Notes: a model not told the origin generated them from the sequence alone. 64,000 nucleotides of DNA from Coniferiporia sulphurascens (GCA_002794785.1 NBBA01000009.1:1178001-1242000); one strand, 5' to 3'; shown: positions 44,527 to 56,917, numbered from the stretch's first letter. Program-made: numbers and translations.

Positions 44527-45363
44527 ATGAAGCGGTCTGTCCCGCTGAGTGTGCTACTGCTCTGCGTAGCGACCGTATGGGGAAAGCACGGGGATGGAGA
44601 CTCAGACGACGACGATACGGAATCCGCCGCTCCATCCTCAGCCACCTCGACCACGTCGTCGGCGACGCTTGCAAGCAGTAGCAGCAGCAGCAGCACACCA
44701 TCAGCCGTACCCTCCAACGCCATCCAATTTTCTCCTCCGGCCAACGTCTCCGTCTGCGGGCAAGCGACATTTACGTGGACGTACGCCCTCAATTCCTCGA
44801 TACCCGTAACGATCATCGCAACAAACGAACGCGCGACGCAGCAGTTTAGTCGGGCACTCGCGCGGAGGCAGGCTGAGGCCTCCTCCACCACTGCCACTAG
44901 TACTGCCATCACTGCTGTTGCTACTCCTAGCGCCACCCCACTTGTCTCACGCACGCTGACAACAACCGTCGACGCGCTCGCGCTTACGCTCACTTGGGCC
45001 GCTGCGGACGTCCCCCCGGGCGAGTACGCACTCGTCGCATTCGACACCGCACACACATCCGCCATCTCCGCCGAGTCCGCCCCATTCTTCGTAAACGCCG
45101 GCACGAACACGTCATGCCTCGCCTCCACGTCCTCCTCCTCCTCCTCGTCTGCTAGCCCCTCTGCCTCAGGTGACGCGAACACTGCGAACGAGTCCCCTCC
45201 AAGTGGACTCAAATCGTTGAGCTCTAGTGCTCTGGCCGGAGCCATCGTGGCTATCCTGATCGGTGTAGCGTGCCTACTTGTCGTTTTTACCCTCCTCCGA
45301 TTCCGCCGCCGTGGACTATTCTCAAGGCCACGACGGCCGGGAGCACCTTATCACTTATTCTAA
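44527..45363 (+). CDS. Ser/Thr-rich type I single-pass membrane protein
   Basis: This encodes a probable cell-surface protein of 278 residues. The ATG at 44527 gives a classical signal peptide (MKRSVPLSVLLLCVATVWG); two in-frame ATGs upstream (44452, 44506) would bury it. The ectodomain begins with an acidic DGDSDDDDTES and a Ser/Thr-rich mucin-like stretch. A folded segment follows (FSPPANVSVCGQATFTWTYA, VPPGEYALVAFDTAHTSAIS), with two cysteines and several N-glycosylation sequons (NVS, NSS, NTS). A second Ser run precedes the membrane helix LAGAIVAILIGVACLLVVFT, followed by a short basic tail (RFRRRGLFSRPRR). It resembles fungal wall-sensor or Ser-rich surface proteins in layout only; no named family is claimed. 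No introns. Confidence 0.75.
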   Translation: MKRSVPLSVLLLCVATVWGKHGDGDSDDDDTESAAPSSATSTTSSATLASSSSSSSTPSAVPSNAIQFSPPANVSVCGQATFTWTYALNSSIPVTIIATNERATQQFSRALARRQAEASSTTATSTAITAVATPSATPLVSRTLTTTVDALALTLTWAAADVPPGEYALVAFDTAHTSAISAESAPFFVNAGTNTSCLASTSSSSSSSASPSASGDANTANESPPSGLKSLSSSALAGAIVAILIGVACLLVVFTLLRFRRRGLFSRPRRPGAPYHLF

Positions 45364-45649
45364 TGTATCTTTTGTTGTGGAGACTGGAGATAAAGCGATG
45401 CAGGCATCTGCTTAGAGCAGACGGATCAGTAAACTAGGTGCATCATTGTATTATACTGTAATGCTATAAGAGTTTGGGTTCTACAGATGTTGGAAGTATA
45501 CTCATTATACAGGGATTCATCATTGTGAAGTTAAACAAACAGGAGAGCGACAATGTAGCTGACGAAATGACATAAGAAACAGAGAGATCGGAGAACAGGG
45601 GGAGCGAAATGGAATAAAGATATCGACAGCAAGTGGGTTTGTGAAGAAT

Positions 45650-48600
45650 CTACTGTCCGAGAGAGCCCATGAAACTTGAGAGGTTAAGGTTTTCATATTC
45701 CTCTTCTGCCGGGAGATCTTCCAGACCCTCTAGAATGCTTTTCTGGTTGACCTGGCCGGCCTTCTCCTTTTCCTTCATTTTCTTTGCGGCCGCAGCGTCT
45801 TCTTCCTCTGTCGTCCGCTTGAAGAGATCAAGCACAAGCTCGGTGTCCATTGACTCGAGCCCAGAGTTCTGCTGAGTGACGACAGAATTGGCAATGTTCA
45901 ATTTGAAACGCTGCAGGCTAAGGGGTAAAAATGTCAGCTGGGGTACCCTTAGGGGGTCGGGATGGGAAAGGAGGACATACCCCATGATCTTCTCCTCGAG
46001 TGTGCCTTTCGTGATTAAGCGATAGACATTAACGACTTTCTTCTGACCGATACGGTGTGCGCGATCCATAGCCTGGAGGTCCTTCATAGGATTCCAATCG
46101 TGCTCCACGAATATTACCGTATCTGCCCCGGTAAGCGTCAAACCAAGACCACCCACATGAGTCGTCAGAAGTAGACAATCTATGCTAGGATCTGAGTTGA
46201 ATGTTTGTACGATGGCGTGTCGCTTGTGTGTATCCGTTCCACCGTCGAGGCGCATGTACGTAACGGTGGGCATGTTCTTCTTGAACAAATCCGTCTCTAT
46301 AATGTCGAGCATCTGCTTCATTTGGCAAAAGATGAGAACACGATGCTGCGAGAATACGCCGGAAGACGTCTCTTCCGTCTCGAGAAGCTCGCTTTTGGCC
46401 GTATCTATAGCCGCAGATGCTCCGGCGCCAATGCCACAGTCCAGCAGTAACTGCCTGCGGGGAATGTTAGCCAGCAAATTCTTGCATCAAATCCGGAGTT
46501 CCGAGATACGTACTTTAAAGCCAGAAGCTTCGGAGCATGTTGGATATCGCTGAGGCCGTCAGAAGATTCTTTGGTCCGCACTTTCGCCAGAGCGGCTTTG
46601 ATAGCTTCCATATCTCCCTTCAAGACCAGGGCTGGGTGATTGCAAAGCTTGCGCAAGTATTGTAAAGATTGGAAGATATGCTTCCGCCCACCACTTTGCT
46701 TATCATTATCCGCATTCTGAACAATGCCGGTCGCCGATTCAAGGGCATTCGATTTTGAGAACTCGTCGTACAGATTCTTCTGCATAACGGATAACTCGCA
46801 GTAATAATCCTGAATGATCTTCGGTGGGAGGTCATTCAAAACGTCCTCCTTAAGTCGCCGAAGAAGGAACGGCAGAACTTGTTTATGAAGTGCTTCCAAG
46901 GCTAAAGCCGCAGCCTCATCGTTCTTGGACTTCCCATCCCTGTTTGAAAGTATAGGTTTGCCAAAGCGTTCATTGAAAGAGTGTTCGCTGCCTAAGAAGC
47001 CGGGCATCAGGAAGTCAAAGAGACTCCACAACTCCAGCACGCTATTCTGAATAGGGGTGCCAGAGAGTATCAGCCGATGCTGGGCACGAATGAGCTTGAC
47101 GGATTTTGTGAGCTTCGTTTTCGCATTCTTGATGACATGACCTTCGTCAAGGATACAATAGTGCCAGTTTATACCCTCCAGATTAGATATGTCGTTCCTT
47201 ACTACTTCGTACGAGGTAATAACGATATCATGCGAGGAGAACTTCGAAAGAAGACGCTGACGATCGCGTGCCGTGCCAACATACATGAGTGGCTTCAGAT
47301 TGTCCGTATATTTGAGAACCTCATAATACCAATGGCCTGTAAGGGTCGGAGGGCAGATTATGAGCGAGGGCAAGTGAACCGAGTCAGGTGACTTAGTCGC
47401 CTTGTATCTCTCTGCGCGCTCGAAGTGTTTGCTAGAAAGAATACATATCGACTGTAAAGTCTTCCCGAGGCCCATGTCTTCCGGTTTGGTGAGCGTCAAA
47501 GCTGGTACATATGCATAAATAATATCTCAGACTTACCATCACAAAGAATTCCATGCAACTGGAACTTGGCAAGGAAGGCAAGCCAATTTACACCGTCTTG
47601 CTGATACTTGCGGAGCTCGGCCTTTATAGGTACTGGAATGGTATACTGTTCGACTTTGGTGCCGTCCAATAGCTGTGTCAGGAACGTCCTTTCTTCGTCC
47701 CGTCGGTGCAGTAACTCTTCAGGAAAGTCATGTGGATCTGGAAGTCCGGCCTAAACAAAATTAAAGCTTATTAGACGCATGCCGGTACAAAATTGAACGC
47801 TAACCAACCTCCAACGGGACCATCTTGACTAGTGCCGCGAAGGTATTTGTGGCCGTCGTTCGTATGTCATCATCCGAGTCGCTCATTCGCCCGAGAATAG
47901 GAACAATCAAGAAAATAACATATGGTAAAGCCTTGATATCAAGCTCCTGCACGACGTCTGTAGAAATATGAGCATATAAACGGAGGCAACTATGGGGGAA
48001 AAAGACTTAAAATATATCAATTCCACTGCCCCTTGACGGTTGGTCGTGGAGCGTGAATCCTTAAGAAGAGGAATTATGTATTCGATAATATATCTCATAG
48101 CTTGCACTGTAATAACACCGCAGATCGTGGCAAAACATCTTGATGTACACTGTCGCACTATCGCAAACCGGCTACGAAGTGCGAGTGTCAACTTGGGTAG
48201 AAGTTCGCCTAGGCGAAACCAGAGGCCTTCGTGGAGAGCAGCAGCGGTGACTCTCAGAACGCTCAAGGAGTCAATGACGTCCTGTCCCAGTTGCTTGTCC
48301 ATTGCTTTATCGCCGTCGCGGGATGAATCTGTAGAATACATGGTTAGGCCTAATACGATTTTATAGTCCTGGCAACATACCTGTTGCAAAGGCAGCTAGG
48401 ATCCCACCGGCCATGTACTCCCACATCTTAGGAACGCGGATGAAGAGATTCTCGCCGAATTTTTCTGAAAGCTGCTTAAAAGCAAGTTCTGCACCCCTAC
48501 GTGAGATTTTGGCTTTCGCCGCCTCGTCGGAAGCGAAATCCATATGGATGGCTTTCGAGCCCTTGCCAGTCGTCGCATGCGCGTCACCCGCCAAAATTGA

Positions 48601-51600
48601 CTTCGCCGTTAGGACACCTTTCTCTGTTTGCTTTGTCAACGCAAACGGAGGAGTTTGGTCCACATCCTGGCAGAGAAAAGTGCACAAGTTCTTTACGATC
48701 TTCTCCGGCGGCTGAGATATTCTCATTGCTGTGCAAGTTGCAATAAATGCAGCCACTGCTGAGGCTGACCGGGTTTGCAAATCGATATTCTCCTCGTTCT
48801 AGAATTTTTATCAGAAGCCGTATAACATACACGAAAATAGAAAGTCTCACCTTGACCCCATTCATGATACCCTTGACGATCGGCGAAACCTTTTCGGGCA
48901 CCATCTTGAGGGCAACATACGCCGCTGCGAATGCAGCGGATACTCTGGTATCATGCTGACTTTTTATGTCGTTGTAATGTTGAATCGAAGCCTCAAGCCG
49001 GACCCTCTTTTCGTGAAGTGCGATTAGCTCCTTCTTCTTCGTCCTCCCAAGGCTCTCTTTCAGTTGGGTGAATATAGGTCCCACAACGTTCTGTGCAGTG
49101 ATGATGGAGAATGCCCCTTCTTCGGTGCCGTTGATGTCGATGGTCGATCCCAAGAACGGAATTAGCTTTTGGGGAACCTTACAATCCTGCAAAAAGGACT
49201 GCAGAAGTGCGCTGCACTCCCCAAAGATCCTACCCAGGGAAAGCGCCATCTCATGGTACGCGACTGGCGGCTCAGCCTGCAGCCATCGCAAAATCTCTCT
49301 CGAAAGATCCATGGCAAGTGGGGACGAATCCACAAGCAGTATAGGTTTGTATACGCCCACCATTGACTCGTCATATTTGTGCGACCATTCTTCCACTATG
49401 ACAGCTGCAAGGAACTTCTGCAGCATGCTCGGAGATTTAATGTAGTGCTCCAACATTGGCCGAAACATGTCGTCCAATGGTTGGCCTGGTTCAGGCCACG
49501 CAGCGACGAGCCACGCGAATGCTTTCGCGGCAGCAACGCGCGCACGGAGGACAATTTCAACGGGTACTAGGGCAAGGTCCTGTGCAAGCATGTTCTTATC
49601 AACGTTGTGTCTTTCAGGGGCGGGGCCGCCCCCGTTGTGCATGTCAGTATGGGGATGGTACAGAGTAGCGGGGTCGATCGGTACCCCTAATGGAGCCATT
49701 GCAAGTGTGTACCATTCAAGGATGATCTGTGGAGTGATAATGGCCTCCATCCAGCCCGGAACCGAGCGGATCACCTTGAGAGCTTTCGCCCATACATCGA
49801 GCGTAGCACTGCGAATATCCCCTCGTTCTTCAACGACCAGGTTTTGCACAAGTAATCGAAGATATGGGGGAGTAATCCAGTCGTTAGGCAGACTCGGAAC
49901 TTCCATGAATGAATGTAGTGTCTTCACGACAGCAAGACGAACTGAGGCAATTGTATGGCGGAAAAATGGAAATAGCGTTGGCGCTAACGCAGTTAAGGGT
50001 CTCCTGAAGAGCAAGTTTGGTCAGCGCGGCGAATAATAGTTCGTTTACCATAGTACGCACGATGTTTCCGAATTACCCAGAATTTCGATTACTCTGTCAT
50101 GGCCAACAAGTTGCCCCAAAAGGTCCATTACAGCACCAACGCTAGAGCTCAGATCATCTTTCATGTCGCCAAGACATGCCCACAGTACCGCAAGAACCTG
50201 CGGTAGCTCCTCGGGTAATTGTTCGACAAGATGCGCAGTTATTGGCAATAAGCACGATGCAGCCACTGAACGAACATCGTCGTCGCTGTCCCCCAAGCTA
50301 ACAAAAGGAATCCGATGATCACGCCATCAGTTCATGGCAAATAGAATTAACGACGGAGAACAAACCCGAGTACCGCTGCGTCCACGACGCCGCGAAGCAC
50401 TTCCTTTCCGCTTGTGAGGCCGTCGGCATCTTCGACCTTTACGGACCGTTCTTCTACAAGGTCGGCGCGAACGGCCACTTCATATTTTATACCAAGAAGG
50501 CCAGCATGTCGCACTTCCCAAACGTGCTGCTTGCCACTAGCACGGTGATTACCATTCGACCCTCGTGCTGGCTTTACATCAGGTGAGGAAGGATCCAGGC
50601 TAAAATCCTGCTTGATCATCTGGAGCAGGATATTATGCACATGAAGGACAGAACGCCGGGGCATGTGAAGAAGGAGCGAAGCAAGCGTCTGGGACACGGT
50701 CTCTCGGACGGGAGCTACAACCTGGTCCGAGACAAAATCCCCAAATCTGTCGAGGACAAATACACAGAGAAATTTTGCGGCAAGAGCATTGCACCACTGT
50801 TCGTGGTTGAATGCGTTCTCATAGATCGACGCACCAGCTGATGTCCAATTAAAAATTGTAGACATTAGGCAAGCACAAATATGGACGTAAATACCAGACG
50901 TACCTTTCATACCCCCGCATTTCCCTTGAGCTTTCAGTATCTCGCGCAAGGCCATCGCAGCGCCATGACGCACTTCCCAAGCAGGGCTGAAGAGATCCAC
51001 TTCGAGAACCTTCACAACACCGTCCCAAATCCATACGCCTGGATGTACATCAAGCGCCCTCGATTGTTGGGCTGCCTTTGCTTCAACGGCGCCTCCCTTT
51101 GTTGGATCAACGACGACGCGTTCAGGAGTGGGTGCAGTCTTAGAATCATCTAAGCGAGATTTCAGGCCCACAGCATCCGGAGCGACAAGACGAGCTCTAA
51201 AAGTAACCAGTCGGGCCTGTCATTATCCCATACTTCTCGCAAAGGAGAAAAACAGCTTACTTGGACGATCCACCGGCCGGAGCGGCACTGTACTTCGCCC
51301 CAGAGTTTTGTGGAGGAGGGGCGGATACGAAAGCAGAGTTTCCTGGCTTTCGTTTACGCTTCAACCTGTTTCGCTCCCGGGCAGACAATCCATTTAGATC
51401 CTCTTCGGAAGGCGCGGGAGTAGTCGATTTGATGCGCTCTGCCGAGGATGGTCTGACATCTACAGGAGAGCTCGCCCTGAAATGGTCGCCATTTTCTTCT
51501 TTGGGCGTGTCGACCTTCGTGTCTATCTCAGTGAATTGCTCATCCGTAGCGGCAAGCTCCTTATCGAGGTCCATGTCATCATTTTCCGCGACATCAAGGA

Positions 51601-52279
51601 AGTCAAGACCGAGTCTACCCATTGCCTCTTTGCGAGCCTTCCGCACTTCTGCACTATTCTGGAAGATACCGGCAGGTTTCGAGAATTCCTTACCGGAAGA
51701 CGCAAGCAGGCGCGTTTTGCTCTCCATGAGTTGTTTGACAGAAAAGCTAGGAAAGTCGGGAGCGGGCAAAGAGGCTAAATTCTTTGAATCGACGTCCAAG
51801 GTTGGTGGCTCCCAAAGTGGAACAAGGGAGCATATATGCGATAGAGCGACGGAGGAGGCCGTCCTCGTCTCATGAGACCGCGAATGCAAGTAGGGAAGGA
51901 CCTAGAAAGAAATTAATGGAGGCAAACAAGGAGAAAGAAAGGCAGTACTCACGCGTGCCACGACCGACATGAGTTCTGCCCAGGCAGATGGGTCGTCCAG
52001 AGAGCCATGTAGCCGAATTTTGTTAACGTCGTCGTCTCCGCCGACATCGCCTCTGACGCTCTTTGCTGCGAGCTGGGCAAGCTGCTTTGCGGCAGTAGTG
52101 CGCACGGAGGTCGAGGACCCAGTGTCCAGCAGAATGAGCAGCCTGTCTAACCTGCATACAAATAAGGAAATAAGTAAGCAAAAAATACGAGTAAAAACCG
52201 GATGAAGAATTCAGAAAAGGGACACGGAGCCGGCGGCAAGGCCAAGCGGAACGCGAAACGGGACAAACCTAGAAGTCAT
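45650..52279 (-). CDS. MOT1: MOT1/BTAF1, TATA-binding-protein-associated Swi2/Snf2 ATPase
   Basis: Mot1 uses ATP to strip TBP from DNA and redistributes it between promoters. The first exon MTSR (ATG at 52279) splices (AG|GTTTGTC...TGTATGCAG) in phase to LDRLLILLDTGSSTSVRTTA and AKQLAQLAAKSVRGD, the typical Mot1 N-terminus. HEAT-repeat-like segments with a charged insert (LSARERNRLKRKRKPGNSAF) follow, then VWIWDGVVKVLEVDLFSPAW and EVRHGAAMALREILKAQG. The Swi2/Snf2 core contains DMGLGKTLQSICILS (Walker A region), LIICPPTLTGHWYYE, HYCILDEGHVIKNAKTKL (DEGH box), LILSGTPIQNSVLELWSLFD, HRVLIFCQMKQMLDIIETD, GGLGLTLTGADTVIFVEHDW and AMDRAHRIGQKKVVNVYRL. It ends NLSSFMGSLGQ. More than ten exons; size near the usual 1,900 residues. 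It diverges from the JmjC gene across 219 bases. Confidence 0.95.
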
Positions 52280-52498
52280 CGGAGCGAAGCACCGGGCCGA
52301 GAAGCCGGAACAAAATGGTGTGGCTGGATCGCGTTTTGTGGGGAGCCCTGCGTGGAACGACGAGCCTTTTATAACGTTGCTCGCCTTGTGACCAAGAATA
52401 CACGTGCATGCCTTTTGCGGATTAGCGCTGATTTGCGATCAAACCTTGCATCCGAATTTGGGAGACTCAGCCACCCGAGGCTTCAAACTTTCGGCACA
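52280..52498. promoter_or_regulatory. Bidirectional promoter, MOT1 / JmjC hydroxylase
   Basis: Only 219 bases separate the divergent start codons of MOT1 (52279, minus) and the JmjC gene (52499, plus), so the genes share this promoter. No specific site was identified. Confidence 0.55.
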
Positions 52499-54135
52499 AT
52501 GCGTCTTCAACAGCTTAACAGTATCATGGACAGCCTCAGGACGTTTGCGCACAATGTCCTCTCCAGAATACTAGTAGAACTAAATGATGATCACAAAACA
52601 CCCTCTAGTGCGTAGCAGGCTCGTCTGACTTCCGCTAACCATCATTTACATACGCAACCGTAATAGGCATCGCTCTGTTGTGCGGCCAGGACATCTCAGC
52701 AAGGCTTATATCGGCGACATTACAAGAAACACAGGACTATTCAAAGACGCTTTCTGAGCTGAATTCCAAGGCGTACGAATCCATGAAAGAATTCCAGAAT
52801 AATGCCAAAGTCTCTTTGGCCTGGCGTTCGCTCTACACGGAGATAGCGCTCGTATGGAGCATACGTGATTGTCTCGTCGGGCAGCCAGCGTCTACTCCGT
52901 CTGATGAGTCATTCTGGAAGGAGGCCGTCGCTCGTCTCGATCTCGCTATTGTTATTGCCGGGGCTCCTGGTGAAGGCAGGTTGGACCTGATCCTTGACAG
53001 TATCGAGCGAATCCAGAGAACATGTATGTCCGCACGCGACGTGACGCACTCGACCCAGGCCCAGGCGTCTATCTCCGGAAAGACAGATTCCGTGTATACG
53101 CGTCCTCTACTGCACAGCGCAAGCCGGTCCATCATCTGTCTGGAGCGCGCACCGTCATTAGCCATGTTTCTTACAACGCTGTGTCACACGCCTTTCATCT
53201 TGCGTAGCTTCGCAGACGATTGGCCGGCCGTAACTGGTAAATTATGGGAATCTAAACTCTACCTTCAACACGTTGCGGGAAAGGGACGTGTTATCCCCGT
53301 TGAGGTCGGACGTGACTACCGCACGGACGACTGGACACAGCGGATGATGAACTGGGACGAGTTCCTCGACTACTTGTATTCGGGTACAAGCGCCGACCCT
53401 GCTTCCGAGACTGAGAAGCACCAAACTAAAGAGAAAGAAATTCTCTACCATGCACAGCATGACATCTTCAGGCAATTTCCTGCCCTGAGAAATGACATTG
53501 TAATACCAGACTACGTTTACTCGACCTTATCTCCCCCAGATCACTATCCCCAATACCGGCCACCTGCAAACGAAGATTCCCTAGTACTTAACGCCTGGTT
53601 TGGTCCGGAGGGAACTATCTCGCCTGCTCATACGGTGCGTCTTTCAACCTCCTTTGTGGAAGTAAAGGTTTCTTCCTACTCATGGTGGTGAAAAGGATCC
53701 CTACTATAACTTCTACGGTAGGTATCGGATGAGCGCCCACACTCGCACCATTTTTCAAACGCGCTAATCTGACTAGTTCAGGTCGTGGGTCGGAAAACCG
53801 TCTGGATCGCTCCGCCCCACGTTTCTCATGCGCTTTCTCCGAACTCTGAGCCCATCCAACCCAAACCTTTGTCATCCTCAAGATCGCAGTCACCCGACTG
53901 CAAGCGTGACTCTGCTGATGTAGTGCTGGGAAACACATCTCGTATCGACGTCTTCTCTCTATCCGAGTTCGACTCCTCCGACGACTGTAGCAGCGCTTCC
54001 TTAGTAAGGGAGGTAATAGCTCCTGCAGCGATGTGTGCAACGTTGTGCCCAGGCGACATGCTCTTCTTCCCGCCGGGGTGGTGGCACGCGATGCGAAGCG
54101 AATCCGTTAGCTTCTCCGTCTCGATATGGTTCTAA
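52499..54135 (+). CDS. JmjC-domain oxygenase, KDM8/JMJD5-like
   Basis: This is an Fe(II)/2-oxoglutarate dioxygenase of the cupin-8/JmjC type; JMJD5 relatives hydroxylate arginine or act on chromatin. The start is MRLQQLNSIMDSLRTFAHNV at 52499. Exon 1 ends at 52607 and joins exon 2 (from 52667) in phase as PSSIALLCGQDISARLI. A helical N-terminal region precedes the JmjC core: TPFILRSFADDWPAV, GRVIPVEVGRDYRTDDW, MMNWDEFLDYLYS and VLNAWFGPEGTISPAHT. The next exons give DPYYNFY, then VQVVGRKTVWIAPP, then LCPGDMLFFPPGWWHAMRSE, ending SVSIWF. Metal ligands H-x-D (AHTDPYY, spanning an intron) and the distal H (GWWHAM) are present. A Ser-rich insert separates them. Confidence 0.88.
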
Positions 54136-55017
54136 ATTCTCGGTGGAGGATTTATCACCATGTATGTACATTGATCTGAGCCAAGCGCCAACGGGTTTTG
54201 CGCATCAGTAGATTCAATACCGTGATTAAAACGTACGCTGTACAGATGCGCTCCGGTCGGACATCCGAGAATACATAAGCTATAAGTAGGTTTTCCCATA
54301 GGAAAATTCCAGCTTGTGTCCAGCTCGTCTCCAGAGCGACCGCCGGCCGAAGCCACATCTATATTCGTGAAGCTTTCTTTGCTTTCTTCGTGTGTCTTCC
54401 TTCGTCGCTTAAATTTTACGCTCGTCATCCGCGCGCTGTAAGCTTGTATGCCCGATCTCTGGACCTCGCCGCGTCATCAAATATGCTCAAGGATCATAGC
54501 AGCGTTCGTGAGTGTTCCGAGACCTACGAGATCTCTACCCGTCCGGACTCTTTGTTCTCAGGAACCGAAAAAAGGGAACGCCACTATTCAATGATGAGAC
54601 TGGCCTACAGTACGAGCCTTCGATACCGTGTCACTGAGCCATATTAGGGATAAGCGGAAGCAAATTCTAAAGTTCTTCATCCATCCTCCCTCCGTAGTAA
54701 AGCAATGGGGGAGGCCGTCATCCCCATACGGTGCCAAAGAGCCGTCATGTTCGTAAGAAACGATCGTGTAAGAAACGATCTTGTAGCCGAATTGCAATCT
54801 GCAGACACCAAACTCGTCCACTTATTTCTGACCCTCGGTTCCCTGGGAGCCTCAAATCCGAGACAAGGTTAAGCGAGCAGGAGAAGTATCGTTTCCGAGC
54901 TCCATATGGTCCATCATCTCCAAGTTCGCTGATCCCGAACTGCCTGGTGTGTCAGAGCAGGATGCATGAGCAGCAGCACCTCATACGAATGTGAACCGTG
55001 ACATGCGAAGTCGACGG
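54136..55017. other. Coding-like fragments on both strands, gene not resolved
   Basis: This 880-base interval lies between the JmjC and TSR3 stop codons. On the plus strand, coding-like pieces include LYARSLDLAASSNMLKDHSS (in 54390-54647) and MGEAVIPIRCQRAVMFVRND continuing LVAELQSADTKLVHLFLTLG (54704-54869), but I could not join them cleanly. On the minus strand, ATG 54428 opens 98 codons (MTSVKFKRRRKTHEESKESF ... ending INPPPRI), preceded by an acceptor-like CTTACAG, and 54821-54588 is also open. Either a small unresolved gene or a decayed one lies here. Confidence 0.3.
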
Positions 55018-56236
55018 CTAATCTTCGACTGTAAACGTCGGCGTGTGGATAATTTCTTCCTCCTCACTGTCCTCTTCTGCATCGTCTTCGCTTTCGCCTC
55101 TTTCAAATTGTTGGTGGTTGGGGTTGGCGACGAGAAGATCGTCGGTGTCATCTACTCCCGCGTCAGCGATATATAGAGAGGGGAATACACACACGAAAAG
55201 TAATTCGGAACGCACTTGTCTCTCGCCTCCTTTGCTCGTAACTCTCTTCGAGCTCATTCATTATCGTCTCTTGCATCGCGGACACCTGATCTGCAGATGT
55301 GCATGTCCTGTACCGCTCGATGTACGGTCTGCAAAAGCGTGCGATAAGGTTCAAGCTGTTTGGAAATAGAAAGGCGGCATTTCACGCACTTGTTGACTTT
55401 GTAGAATGATGCAGCCCAGCCAAAGGGCGCAAGGAGACGCTCCGCATAAGCGTCGAAGCCAGTAATGTAAAACGCGGCAGCTAGCGCCTCAACGCAATTA
55501 AGGCGCCAGGGTTTGCCATAGTTTGTTGGATTCGTCGCGAGCATATATGGTACTTGTAGATAAACCTCAAAATGAGAAAGATGAACGCAAATATAGAAAA
55601 CCGACTTACGCAGCCGCTCATTTGGACTCGCGATCTTGCGCCAAGGGATCTCCTCGAGACGTGCCCAGGAACACTCAACAACTGCGACACCCGCACTGGC
55701 TACAACGTCGTGATCTGCAGGACTGATTACTTGCGAGCCCTTTGGTCTATATTACGAAATGGATTTAGGACCGTCACCACAAAATTACGCGACCACGCGC
55801 ATATAGACACTGGATAGAACGTACGAGACGACGATCCCACGGAATTTGGCGCCAACCTTCAGGTCACGGATGAGCCCAAGACGTGCGAGCTTTTTTCCAG
55901 AGCAGCGTTTCGGGTCGCAATGGTCAAAGTCCTACTACGGCCGTCAGCACCAAGTAAGGGCCTCTGAACACACAGTTCCGAAGAGAAGATGTCTGTGTTA
56001 CGCACCCACATCGCGACGGGGACGTCAATTTTCGCAGTAATACTCTTCCCTTCCATTCCTTCTTCATCCGAGCTGCCGCCATCGACGATGTCGATTGCGC
56101 TGTCCGGGCGATCGAGTCCGTCCTCCCGCTCCTGAGCCCGGCGCGCATGGTTATGATGTGAACCGCCTCGCCCACGGCCCCGCTTATGAGTTGGATGGCC
56201 TCCGCCGCCTCTCGTTCCGCTCCCTTTCTTGCCCAT
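55018..56236 (-). CDS. TSR3: TSR3, 18S rRNA aminocarboxypropyltransferase
   Basis: Tsr3 transfers the aminocarboxypropyl group from S-adenosylmethionine to the hypermodified m1acp3-psi in 18S rRNA during late cytoplasmic 40S maturation. The start MGKKGSGTRGGGGHPTHKRG is basic and Gly-rich. The core reads ITAKIDVPVAMW, then DFDHCDPKRCSGKKLARLGL (family signature), IVVSPTGKQVVSPADHDVVA, GVAVVECSWARLEEIPW, NERLLPYMLATNPTNYGKPW and LNCVEALAAAFYITGFDAYA with ERLLAPFGWAASFYKVN. The C-terminus is acidic (ESEDDAEEDSEEEEIIHTPT). About four introns. It shares a 142-base promoter with a mitochondrial ribosomal protein gene. Confidence 0.93.
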
Positions 56237-56378
56237 TTCGCGCAGTGCTGGGGCTGACTGTGCGGGAGAAGAAGTCTAGATTAATAGTAATGCTTGGCTC
56301 CGAATAAAGTGAAGGTAACACGTGACTACCACCGAATTTCGCTCAGCTTTCGCCTCGGTCCACTCGACGACAACTACG
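56237..56378. promoter_or_regulatory. Bidirectional promoter, TSR3 / mL41
   Basis: 142 bases between divergent ATG codons. A CACGTG E-box (GTAACACGTGACTACC) lies near 56318-56326, close to the middle of the region. Cbf1/USF-type bHLH factors bind this palindrome in other fungi; use here is inference. Confidence 0.55.
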
Positions 56379-56917
56379 ATGAGGCCGACATTAGCTTGCC
56401 TGTCTAAGGCGTCCAGACGACCACTGACGCCCAAGCGGGGAAATAAGGACTATTATAAAGGTCTGTCTCTCGCGCATGACGATAAAGCGAACTCGCCGTA
56501 GTGCTCACCGACAATACACAGGCACTCGTCAGTCCTCCCTGCCCGGTCTGCGCACAGGCGCACCAGGAAAATATTTCGGCCGCGGCAACGCCCAATACCG
56601 CCTCCTTGACGAACGTGTCCGTGTTTTCGTCGCACCCCCCGTTGAGGACCTCAACGACTCGTCCGTGAGCCGCCTTTTTCATGTCCTCCCTGTTTTCTCC
56701 GGTGAACCACGGTTAACTTTGCTCCTTCCTTCTCTTCTGCCAGTTAAAACCGTATGTGCAGTGGATGACGCATTTTTCCGAGGCGGAGATGCACATGCAA
56801 CCATTTGGACGTCTACCGCCCGGGGGACTCACTGGCCGAATCTACCTTGACTACGTCAAAAGGGACAAGACGGCTGTTAGTAACGCAGTGAATGCTGCAG
56901 GCGAACCCATTGTGTGA
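56379..56917 (+). CDS. MRPL27: Mitochondrial large-subunit ribosomal protein mL41 (MRPL27)
   Basis: This is a structural protein of the mitoribosome large subunit. It is not visible as one open frame. Three exons (56379-56460, 56522-56664, 56744-56917) join in phase to 132 residues. The N-terminus MRPTLACLSKASRRPLTPKR acts as presequence and leads into the family motif KRGNKDYYKG, with the first intron in the glycine codon. TRQSSLPGLRTGAPGKYFGR, QYRLLDERVRVFVAPPVEDL and, after the second intron, LKPYVQWMTHFSEAEMHMQP follow, then GLTGRIYLDYVKRDKTAVSN, ending AAGEPIV. The GNKDYYKG and YRLLDERVRVFVAPP blocks match fungal mL41. It converges on the splicing-factor gene. Confidence 0.85.

Noticed and set aside
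49467..50036. Plus-strand 189-codon frame inside MOT1
   Set aside because: Shadow of the conserved MOT1 minus-strand exon.
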